Part shown: positions 22,568 through 32,680 of the stretch, piece after piece
Layout of the letters: every line of letters begins with the position of its first letter
How positions within the stretch are numbered: position 1 is the first letter of the stretch
NCBI GenBank assembly: GCA_002099365.1
Contig: MSED01000006.1
Location: 186,001 to 250,000, forward strand
Direction of reading: 5' to 3'
From: Phialophora verrucosa
Lineage: Eukaryota > Ascomycota > Eurotiomycetes > Chaetothyriales > Herpotrichiellaceae
DNA length: 64,000 nt
Position numbers and translations under genes: made by a program
The notes under the pieces: generated by a model
Seen by the model: the letters and a program-made list of their open reading frames with translations, nothing else
Databases searched by the model: none
What the model was told of the DNA's origin: nothing

Positions 22568-24519
22568 AAGAGCTCCTCGACTAATGATGATGACAAAAGG
22601 GATACTTGACGTGATAATACTTCTGAGCTGAGAGCGCGAGGTGGGCTACAAGAAAAGGACTTGTGCGAAGGAAACAGGTGGCCTGATCGTCAGCGGCATA
22701 GTCACGTCTTATCAATATGGCGGGAGCATTGTTCCTCTATTTCATCTCTCGAAGCCCGAAACCAAGATTACCTAGGGTCAGCTTGAGTTTCACCGCGCGG
22801 CCAAGTTGCACGGTCAGCCCCCACCGACATAACGGTCCCAGGCATTGAATGTGAAGAAGGGTTGTGCTCCGGGCTGCAAGGAGGGAAGGATTGAGAAGAT
22901 GTACTTTATTCCGATGCCCACAGAGGAAATGGCCCGGTGTCCACCAAGCCGGCAACTTCCCCTCCAGCGCTCTGTGCCATCAATCTGGACACAAAGCTTT
23001 CAAGGCTCGGCAAGATCTTGCCATCGAGTTGATCAAAACAGGTCGAATCGTTGGCGGGTGGATAGGCGTATTGATCATCCTCGCTCTCTACAAGTTGAAA
23101 ACCAAATGAAACGCAATAAGACGAAACCAAGTAAGACGAAACCAAATAAAACGGAACGAGGCGACATATACACAAGTCAACTCCAGCACAAGTTGACGGG
23201 GATTGAAGATCCAGAAGATGAAGAAAAATATAACAATCTCCCTAAGCAAAATCATGTACATATCCATACAGTACCGGCCAAGGCAGCTGAACCAGCCGTT
23301 CCAGCGACGGCGCTCTCGTCCAGCTCACTCTGAGCTCAGATCCTATCCCACATATGCTAGCAACCTGGTCACCCACCAGCCCTGTTCAACAACCACCCAA
23401 CTATTATGTAGTTGCAGTACATAATCACGGCGAGGGACTCAAATGAGCGGAGGAAAGGCCCCGCTGGCTGGCTGTGGCCAGGTTTGCAATGTTGACACTG
23501 TCAAGTCTACGTACATAACTTGCACTATCTCTGGACTTTGTTCAGAAGACCCTGGGTAGCTGTTTCGAAACATCGGGAATACATACGCGTAGGCAGGCCT
23601 GCCGCCGGTCGGCCTTGCACAGGATGAGTCCTCTCTCCTCTCTGTGCTCATGCCGAACCACTCCTACTGTAATGTACCTCCGTACTTCAAGTCTAACGAT
23701 ATGGTTGCCAATCGAATCCCGCGCCTAAAGGAGGTTGATTGCCCCCTGGGCTCGACTCTGGAGTCTTTATGACCACGATACGAGTAGCTAGCTTCACGAC
23801 CAACTTGAAGCATTTGCCGCAGCGTGTCCCAAAAAGCGTCAAGGGAATTGCCCTTCTGCTGGCAAGCTGCCTCTGTTGCATCCGTCCACGTAACACTACA
23901 TTAGGCGACTTCTTTATCTGGATGAGTATTACGGTGATTGAGGCTTTCTTCATTCCTTGACCACATGCATCACAGTTGAGGATGCAGCTCAACAGTAACA
24001 ACCCTCATCACTATATGTCCTGTCTGTGCTGCTGTCAAGGTTGCAACCGCGAGAAGAAAAAAACCCCTCAACCGCCGATTCGACCTGATGCCTAGCGAGC
24101 CCATGTCGTATCATACCTTCTTTCCATCGCATATCGCATGTGTGTTCTCGCATAACGCATGAGCAAGATTAGAGGAGAATCGAGTTTCATGGCTGCTCCG
24201 AGATTTTCAGGAACCGTCCGTGCCATTGTTTTGCCTTTGGTGCTGTACAAAACCCCCCCGCCCATTCTCCCGAAGGTTTATGTACAAAAGTAAACACAGG
24301 ATGATGGCATCAACGATGTGACGCCCTAGAATTGTGAGAAGCCCAGCCTGTTTCATAATGGCCAAATTCTCTCAACGATAGAGATGATGCTTCTAACAAC
24401 CCTCTAACAAACCGTTGCAAGGAAGAAATGAGATGTGAATGTTCATAACGTTGGATATTAGTGTCGGAAGCACGGATTTTGGTACGTCGAACTTAGCAAT
24501 GCATTGAGAATGACGTGAT
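22568..24519. other. 2-kb convergent intergenic region
   Basis: Lies between the 3' ends of the decarboxylase and atfA, so it includes both 3' UTRs. An imperfect tandem repeat of a TAAGACGAAACCAA unit sits at about 23116-23150. The longest ORF (22845-23333, plus) has no recognisable domain. No RNA gene or transposon was recognised. Confidence 0.5.
23116..23157. repeat. Short imperfect tandem repeat
   Basis: Roughly three copies of an A-rich 14-16 base unit (TAAGACGAAACCAA, then TAAAACGGAAC) in the intergenic region. Confidence 0.6.
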
Positions 24520-26317
24520 TCAACTTCGCTGCATCCCAGGTTGCATCGGCGCACCATTGGGCAAGGCCATGCCGTAGGGGTTGACATGTTGATTGCCGAA
24601 CGCACTGGGGTCTTGGATGCCGCCCAGGAATTGAGAAATGCCTTGCGCATGACCAACAGGACAGTCCTTGTGGCCCATGAGCAGCGTACGGAGATTCCGG
24701 ATTTCATCATGAAGCTGGGCGACTTGTGTGTTGAGGCTGTCATTCTCAGCAGAGTACATTTCCACTTTGGCTTGGAGGTTAGCCAGCCATTGCTTCTTTC
24801 TCTGGCGACACTTCAAAGCGGCAACACTATAATATCGTAAGTAGATGGGCAAGTTAGACAGGGTCAATGTGGACGTACCGATTGCGCTCGAGAAAGTTCC
24901 TCCGCTTCTCTTCGTCAGTCATCTTTTTGCCATTGGAGTGTGTTGCCGGCTTATCGTTATCTTCACCATCCTCGCTATCGTCGTCATCATCGTCGTCATC
25001 GTGAGGCTCGAGGGCTGGGTCGACGATAGCAGTCCCAGAGTTACCCTTTGATCGCTTGTTGCTGCCTTTCGCACTAGCTTCTGACTTTCTTCGGTTGTTC
25101 GTCGACTCAGTCTTGGTGGTCGCTTTCTTACTCCGGCCACCACGAGTGGTAGGCTTGGTCTCCTCGTGGCTCTCAGGGCTTTCACCTGGATCGGTGCCGT
25201 TCCGCTTTTGGTCTGGCACGTTCTGGACCGGGACTTGGTTTGGGACCGCAAACTGGTTGTTGGTTTGTCCTCCCTTCGCCAGCATGAACAAGCCGTTGGC
25301 AGCGTCTGTGGCGTCATGAGCAGAGTCCATGTTGTTACTCGAATTGTCTTGCGGGTTGGAAGTATTGGCGAATTGGTTGTTTTTGTTTCTTGCAGCGGCG
25401 TTCATAGCCGTGCGATGAAAGTCAAGGGTGCCTGGGGTAGCGCCACCACTCTGTAGTGAGTTAAAGAGTGCTTGCGAATTTGGGCTGGGGGCAGGGAACA
25501 TTGACCCGCCACCGCCGGGAGTCAAGCCAGTCCGTAGGGATGACTCGTTTGGTGTGGGAAAGCCACGGCCGATACTATCGAAGTAATCGCCTTGTTGTGG
25601 ACCAGCCAACATAGCAGGGCTCAGAGGCCCGGACCGAAGTGAACTTTGCCAGTTGTATCCTCCAGTCGAGCTGGTGCCAGGGATGGCAGGTGAGGTGAGC
25701 GCTGCGACAGGAGGTAGCAGGTTCTTACCCGGCGTCTCTGTCGAAGGTGCCCCGAAGGATTGTTCGAATGGATTGAATTCTTGCCCAATGCCGCTCCCGT
25801 TGTTGTGCAAAGCGGAGAAATAATCAGGTGTCTCTGCTTGAGTGGTCGGCGCAGGTCGCGGTGGTGGTGCGAGAGGCTCAGATGCTTGAACGACAGGCTT
25901 GGGTTCTTCGGCCAGCGATGATTGTTGGATTTCTGGTGTTGCATTAGTGATGTACTCGTGGAGTTGACGGTGGACGGCCGACGCGTACCTGGTAGTGATG
26001 ACTTCGTCTGCAATGGTGAGGATTTGGCAGCTACAAGTGCGATATATTAGTCAGCTATGATGCTTGCAATGCGCGATCGAGCGCAGTGTCGATGCATGAA
26101 TGGTTTGATGTTGCGCGGTTGATAAATATTGATGGTGTCGTTGCTGGTGGTGGGCGAGGATGATGGCAGAAATTTTACAAATAGGGGGCGGCGAGGTGCA
26201 CTAACCTTCTTGCTTCAATGTGGCTTTCTTATTGTCCATAGGCGACGAGGTGCGAGAAGTTGGGCCGGCCCCAAGGTGTTGTTGCGATGGTTGAGTTGCG
26301 ACTGCGGCGCTCGCCAT
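24520..26317 (-). CDS. atfA: AtfA/Atf1-type bZIP transcription factor
   Basis: Model complement(24520..24826, 24879..25932, 25989..26030, 26206..26317), 504 residues. All junctions are GT-AG with matching phase; exon 2 is only 42 bp. Seen: MASAAVATQPSQQHLGAGP at the start, a Pro-rich activation/HRA-type region (FNPFEQSFGAPSTETPGK, GGYNWQSSLRSGPLSP), a Lys/Arg patch, an Asp run, then the basic region RRNFLERNRVAALKCRQRKK split by the last intron, and a leucine zipper to about residue 455. ATF/CREB factors of this type act downstream of the HOG-type MAP kinase in stress response, conidial dormancy and development. Four TGACGT cores lie upstream of the ATG, compatible with autoregulation. Confidence 0.96.
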
Positions 26318-28109
26318 ATTGTCGGGTGTGATGAAGCAATACGTAGATGGAAACAACGTCAGCCGTTGCAGAAGTGACGTCGATAGAGCTGGGAAGGCGC
26401 TGGCGCCTCATATATTTTCGAGGCAGGGCAGGCGAAGAACGCAGGCTTTGGGGGGGACGCGAGGTAGCAAGGTTGGCTTCGTCCGAGCGGGCAGGGAAAT
26501 GTGGGTTTGGGGGCAACCCTGCGAATCAGAGCCCTGTCAGCTGGAGAGTCGGCACTCGATGGCGATCGACAACTATCGAGCCCATCAGCATTCACGAAAT
26601 CGTCTTCGGTTCGCCACTCAGGTCGACCCGCCCACTGCCAAAACTCGATCGAAGCCAGGCGGGAATTAGGTCCGGGCCCGCGACAGGTTCAGGGAATCTG
26701 GCGGTACTTACCAAGTACTGCTTCTCGACAAGTCGCAGTCGAGCACCGCACAGTCCTGAGGCAGAGTCGCTGTCCTCTTGAGAGAGTTTTGAGATTCGCG
26801 GTATGGAGGCGATGGAAGGCAAGCTAGAATCGGAGGCGGTTGCAAGGAGGCAGATGATGACGTGTGCCTTGGTCTGGGTGTGAGTGCCGATGAAACAACA
26901 CTGCCGGCCCAAGGGGGTTTGAAGGGAAAATGAAGAAAGAGAGGGCAAGTCCCGTGATCGAATATTAACCGAGTATGGTACAGCGAAAGTATAAGAACTT
27001 CAGAGGTGATTTCACCAGCGTGTTGGTGACGGTGGCTTTTCGAGAGGCTCAATCTGGGGAGCAGAATCTGGATGGGAAAGTTGGAAAGAGGGTGAACAAA
27101 GATCAATGACCTCAGCGCACAGAGTAGTACAAAAGGGACGTCCAAGCCCGTATCAACGGAGTCGAGTTGCTGGCTGTTCTGCGCGCGTGGGTGAAGAAAG
27201 GTGAGACGCTGGGCCCACAAATTCTTCTTTCTCGCCTGCCCTTCATCACGTCATCGTCGATGGAAATGTGTCTACGCTTGCGCCTTCCCAAACTTAGTAC
27301 AGCTCAAGGACTCTTCTCACCAATCACCTGACTTGCTTTGCTCCCATCCTGCAAAGGCTGCATCGGCATGAATGCACAGTACAACCAATTGCCATGCAGC
27401 CCTTCCCCTTTCTCCTTGTCGCTGTACCCTCCAAGATATCTACGAGTAGTAGACTAGGGGGCGCTTTCTTGGAACATTGTGTTTAAGTCAAATAGTACTT
27501 TGCGGTCCTGACTCCCGCGTTTTTGGGAGTCGAGACATGTTGTACTATGCTGGAAAAGCAGCCCCAGGTTTCAGTCAGCAAACACGAGTATCGATGTCAG
27601 GTGAGAGTACTCGTACTTACACTTCACCGCAAAGACATCGGCGCCTGGGAGCCGAAAAAATCCATTAGTAATATGGCTGTTACGGGCTTCAATACTTCCC
27701 CACAGAACAATGATGTAAAGGCACAAATTAGATCTTCCGGATGTTCGATTCCGCCACTACCTTGAGCACCACAAAAAGGCTACCATTTGCTGGGACATGT
27801 CCGCTCAATCTATCAGATGGCCTCCTGTCTGAGTACCGCATACAGGTAGGCGACGATGCCGACCGGTGGGAGGGGGCCCAGTGTAGACGTAGCGACTCAT
27901 AATGATAATAGTGCAAAGGTACCATAAAGCGGTCACCCGTGAACGATCCTCATCGCCATCGAATCCTGAATATAATGCTACAAGGTTGCCTTTGCTGTCT
28001 TTGTGAGGACTCTGGATGCCACCTGCGCAATGCCATGCTGCCAAAAGGCCTTTTCACAGCCGAGTAGGCCAAGACCAAGCCAAATCCTCCCGTCGCATCG
28101 GTTGTACAA
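26318..28109. promoter_or_regulatory. atfA upstream region with CRE-like TGACGT motifs
   Basis: 1.8 kb between the atfA ATG and the RPT3 stop. TGACGT cores: 26356-26361 (minus), 26375-26380 (plus), 26858-26863 (plus) and 27248-27253 (minus, within TCACGTCA). ORFs in the region are short, overlapping and unrelated to known proteins, as expected of a long 5' leader plus promoter. Confidence 0.45.
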
Positions 28110-29527
28110 TTATTTGTAGAAATCAAACTTGTCGGCCTCTTGCGCTCCTTTGACCTGGCTCGAGTAGGCGTCTTCGAGATCCGCCTGAATGATATTGTAC
28201 CTATTCTTCCGTACTGCCCGTAACCCAGCTTCCTGCATGATTGCCGCGATGATGGCTCCTGACAAAGGATCATTTCGTACAATGAGCGAGTCCAGGTCCA
28301 CTTCAGGTGATAATGACATTTTGCTGGCGATTGTAGAGAAAATCAGTCGTCGTTCTCGGCGATCGCGGAGAGAGGGAAATTCGATCTTTCTATCTAGACG
28401 ACCAGGTCGCAATAAGGCAGGGTCCAAGGTGTCTGCTCGATTGGTGGCCATGATGACTTTGACGTTGCTGGTTTGGTCGAAGCCATCCATCTGGTTGAGC
28501 AATTCCAGAAGAATACGTTGGACCTCCCTGTCGGCACCAGTCTGAGCGTCGAATCGTTTGGTTGCAATCGCATCGATCTCGTCAATGAAGATGATGGCGG
28601 GTGAGTTCTCACGGGCCATTCGAAACACGTCTCGGACCATGCGCGGACCTTCACCTAGGTATTTTTGCACAAATTCCGAACCGACAACTCTGATAAAGCT
28701 GGCAGTTGTGCTGTTTGCCACAGCCTTCACCAACATGGTCTTGCCGGTACCTGGGGGTCCGTAAAGTAACACACCCCGTGGTGGGTCAATGCCAATCTGT
28801 TTGTAGAGATCGAAATGTGTCAGGGGTAATTCGACAGCCTCTCGAATTTCTTGCTTTTGCATGTCTAGCCCGCCAACGTCTGCGTAAGTTACGTCCGGTT
28901 TCTCGTCCTGCCCAAGCATGGCAATGGATGAGTCGGCTTCGGGTGGTAGAATGTCGACAAGCGAGTTGGAGTGCCGGTGGAGAGCGACGGAGGAGGAAGG
29001 CTTAAGCTTCTCGCGGTCGAGGGTGGAGAGAATGCGGACGACGTAATTTGAGCCTGTTGAAGATTGTACAATGCCAGTGCTAACGGGAGTCATTATCTGA
29101 TATGGCCGCGGGAGATTTGCCTTGCTTACTTCTGGTCAATTGCTTCCATGAATTGGCCGATGACGAGCGGTACACTCTGGATTCGCTTGATCTCTTCTTG
29201 CGCGCGGACAAGCTCTCGCTTGAGGGATCTGGCGGAACGTCAGTACAAGCAGAATGCACCAGACTCCTCTGCCATACCTCTGCTCATCCTTGATGTATTC
29301 CTCTTGCAACTTGATGTATCTGTAACTCTGTGAGCTGTGGCGCCTCACAACAGACGCGAAAAGCCATACTCTAAATGTCTTTGTAACCTCTTCAGCGTCG
29401 CATAGTCATCGTTCACATCTGAACCAGCCCCTTCTAACGAGTCAATTTCGGGGATGGCATCTGCGATTGGTTGTTTCTTATGAGGTGGAACAATGTTCGC
29501 TGGATTGTCGACAAGCACGTCGCCCAT
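28110..29527 (-). CDS. RPT3: 26S proteasome regulatory ATPase RPT3 (subunit 6B/PSMC4)
   Basis: Model complement(28110..29079, 29130..29228, 29278..29319, 29370..29527), 422 residues. Three introns of about 50 bp crowd the 5' end, each leaving phase 2. Seen: an N-terminal coiled coil (about 41-85, DDYATLKRLQRHLEYIKLQEE), an OB-fold region (STGSNYVVRILSTLD), Walker A GPPGTGKT (about 207-214), Walker B IIFIDEIDA, and the C-terminal FYK, an HbYX motif that docks into the 20S core. It unfolds and translocates ubiquitinated substrates in the 19S base. The last intron's acceptor was chosen (GTTAG, 29080) because it restores the conserved IDQNTGIVQSS. Confidence 0.97.
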
Positions 29528-32500
29528 CCTGGTGGCAGTGAAAAGTCAGGTGTGCAAGTGCAATGGGGGTCCTGAAAGAAGAATGGCTCGAGGACGCTAT
29601 CGTATCGACAGGGTGTCGAGTAAATAGGATTGAGGACAGTGATCAGAAGTGTTGGGCTGTTCAAGATCAGGGCGAGACTGAGGAAGTCCAAAAGGCAAAC
29701 ATGAGAACGCGCAGTTGAAGTCAAGACACTAGTCCAGAATAGCCTTAGTTGAAATTACTCCGGTAAACGCACACGCCTGCGGGCCTCAAATGCGCCTCTC
29801 AATCAGCTTCAGTGTACACCAGTATCACTCTGAATGAATACAGTAAATCCCGACGTACAGTCGGGTGTTCTGGCTAAGAGTAAATTTATGGCACGGTTTG
29901 TTCGTGAACTTGAAAGCTGCTAGGGCGGTGTAGCCTTTACATCAGCCTCTGCTCACAAGTGCTCGGACTCCAGACACTGTTGAAGATCTGGTCCGTCTCA
30001 TTGTGACAGGTGCAGCCCTTCCATCTCTCAGAGCAGCTCCCGACTCTCAAGGAATGTCCAGGTAGAAAACAGAGGAGTTTAGTCATTATGTTAGACGATT
30101 GTTTTCGATATGGTTCTGGCCGGGGAAGGCGAAGCATGCTCGGGACCCGGCTTTTTGGGTTCCCTTGATTTGGGGAAGCCGCAGAAAATGAGGAAGTTCC
30201 CGACCCGTCTGCTTCCAACCTATCCAGCCTTTTGACAAGACTTCTCGCTGGCCCCGGCATCCCAAGAGACGAAAGACTCATACTTTTTTGTGGATTTAGA
30301 GTGTATGACCCTGCTAGATATCGAAACCTCTCTGCAATGCATTGGGCCTGGTAGCATGCTCTCAGTGTATCACCAAGTGTTCCTCTGGTTGACATCGGCC
30401 CATAGCCGAGTGCAGAAGCGGGCCATGCAACTAGAGATAGTGCCACGCAGCATTGGCCACGCATCATATGTGCCTAGCCATCTGGACGGGTGGATGAGCT
30501 GAATTACATTGGTTCTGGCAGTATGAAGAACCCGCCAGTTCGCGCGATTGTCTTTGGCGTGTGACACGATTTGAAGCAACTGGGCTCAGCCTGCCCGCGA
30601 GGAGGCAACTACTCGAGGATCTGCCAATCAGGACAGATCCGGCCACTGGTTGAGCTGGGTTGAGCACAAAATGAATGAGGGACTATCCAACTATGTAAGC
30701 CCTGGATTCCTTTTACCCTTTAATAACTCCCTCCTCTTTTGTTTCTTGAAAGTCCAACCTGTTCCTAGATTCCGAGTGTGTTCCTTCCTTCCTTCCCGCT
30801 ACTCCCTGGCTGGGTTTGAAAAGTCTACACTCGCTCCACGGCTGTTTGTATTCTCCCATGCCTCTTAGTCTTCACTGGCTCGGATGAGTGCAAACATCCG
30901 CTGGGTCGCTCAGGACGACAGCAACGGTCAATTTTTTCAAGATATCAAACAGTCTCCTCACCATTCTGGTGTACTCGAGTGACCGATCACCCAGATCCGG
31001 GCCCTCTCCTCCATTCTGCCCTGGATACGTTTTGGCGGGGCCTATGCATCGGAGCCTGCGAACCGAGGATGCCAGCAAGAGGACAACGATGATCTTGCTC
31101 AGATACTTTTGGAGATGGGCCGTGAAGCAATAATCTATCACGACGCACCGGCACCAGGGCAATTGTCAAATCCACGTTTTCACACCCAAGGAACTCGAGG
31201 ATGGTCTAAACCGAAAACGACACTGGTGTGACCCTGAAATCGGCCTTGCCCTTGTGAAACCTGTTGCCAAGTACGTACGGAGGTGCGAGCAGACCGCTTC
31301 AACTTCCACAGGTGACCTCGCCTGTACGCATTTGCAGAAGGCCCCGGAGAAGCCTCGAGACTGTCACCGTGCGTTTAGCTATCTCATGGCACTTGGGCCA
31401 CATCTCAGGCGGTCTTTGAGACGGCCACAGTCGACGGAAGTGAGCGAGTGACCTCAGCGGGTAAGGAAAACGGGTTCACTTTTCTATTTTCGACAAGCCT
31501 GCATTTGCAACGCCAATCAATTTGTGCAAAGCAACATTAGCGCGCCACCCCTCGCCCCCAAGAGCCGAGCAGCCCTGAGGCCGCTGGATCGCCCACCTTT
31601 CGCCCAACATTGAACAGTCAGACAGCCTCTGCACCTCAATCTCGCAGCGCTGTCACTCTCCCTTTCCGCTTTCTCTAGGCTACCATTTTTTCCTCCTGCC
31701 CCGATTCCAACGCTTTACGGCACCTGCTGCTTGTTCACTGTTATCCCGGCCTTTTTTGTGTTTCATCAAATCCCGATTGTCAGCTTGGACTCTGGCCGCT
31801 GCCTGTCTCATCCTCTCACTGATCATTTCCCACCCCGCTCTCGCCTTGCCATTGTGACTCCTGTACGAATAACCACGTATCAAGAGTCAACATCGCCGTC
31901 TACTCACATCGGTAAGCCTGCTGCCTTTCCTCTCTTCCGATGGAACCATTTTTGCCCCTCATCCGAAGCCCCTTGCAACCTCTAAGATAGTGGGCTTGTC
32001 TTGTTGTTCGTCTGCCGCCGGTTCGCAGCAGCCGGAATTGAAGCAAGCAGCACATGGTTCGCCCACCACATCATCATCGTTTCCTCCTTCGTCCGCCCAC
32101 AGATCCATCACTAGCGCATCTCTTATCCATCAGACATTCGATATGAGATCGTGTTGCACGGCCCAATAGACCCGAGTGGGACCTCTCCATGATCCTCATT
32201 GCCTGTTCCTCTGGCCTGGCTAACCGATGGCTAACCTCCCTCTCGCGAGCAGTCTGACGCCGATTGTGGCTAAACCTGTTTTGTCAATCCCAGCCCTCAG
32301 GAAAATCGTCGACGTTCCGTGATCGGTTCGCATACCAACACGCTGTGACGATTCCGTTAAACAGTGCCAGCTAGGTAAGTCAAATCCTATGCGAGTCATT
32401 GACGCCTTTGATGTACTTTTCCCTTGGCTCGTATCAGCTCTGCGCGCCTAGCACTCACCTCACCTGCCCTGCGACGCGTCCACCCAACATCAACACAACC

Positions 32501-32680
32501 AAGTCTTGTTTCAATACACAACCACAACCGGCCCCATTCATCATGGTACACAGGCCCGCGATAGGCCCCGTCGACTATGACTCTGATCACTGCACCTTTG
32601 AGATGAATGCGGACTGTTTCGGGTCAATGCTGATGATGGTTCTTACCTTAGCCAATGGATGACCGAACTTCATTCGAGCC
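29528..32680. other. 3.1-kb gap: RPT3 promoter and long SWI1 leader
   Basis: No credible conserved gene. A 176-codon minus ORF (29937-30467) starts with ATG and a hydrophobic N-terminus but matches nothing I know. The part from about 31600 on is pyrimidine-rich and contains consensus donors GTAAGC (31912) and GTAAGT (32375) without coding frames, which suggests a spliced 5' UTR for SWI1. Confidence 0.45.
32375..32437 (+). other. Possible 5' UTR intron of SWI1
   Basis: GTAAGT at 32375-32380, a TTGAC branch-like string near 32399 and CAG at 32435-32437 would form a 63-bp intron upstream of the SWI1 ATG. This is inference from splice signals only. Confidence 0.35.

Noticed and set aside
22845..23333. 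162-codon plus ORF between decarboxylase and atfA
   Set aside because: Lys/Thr repeats at its end come from the small tandem repeat; no conserved segment and no splice-compatible partner exon.
26129..27220. Several 100-170 codon ORFs upstream of atfA
   Set aside because: They overlap on both strands, lack domains and lie where a long leader and promoter are expected.
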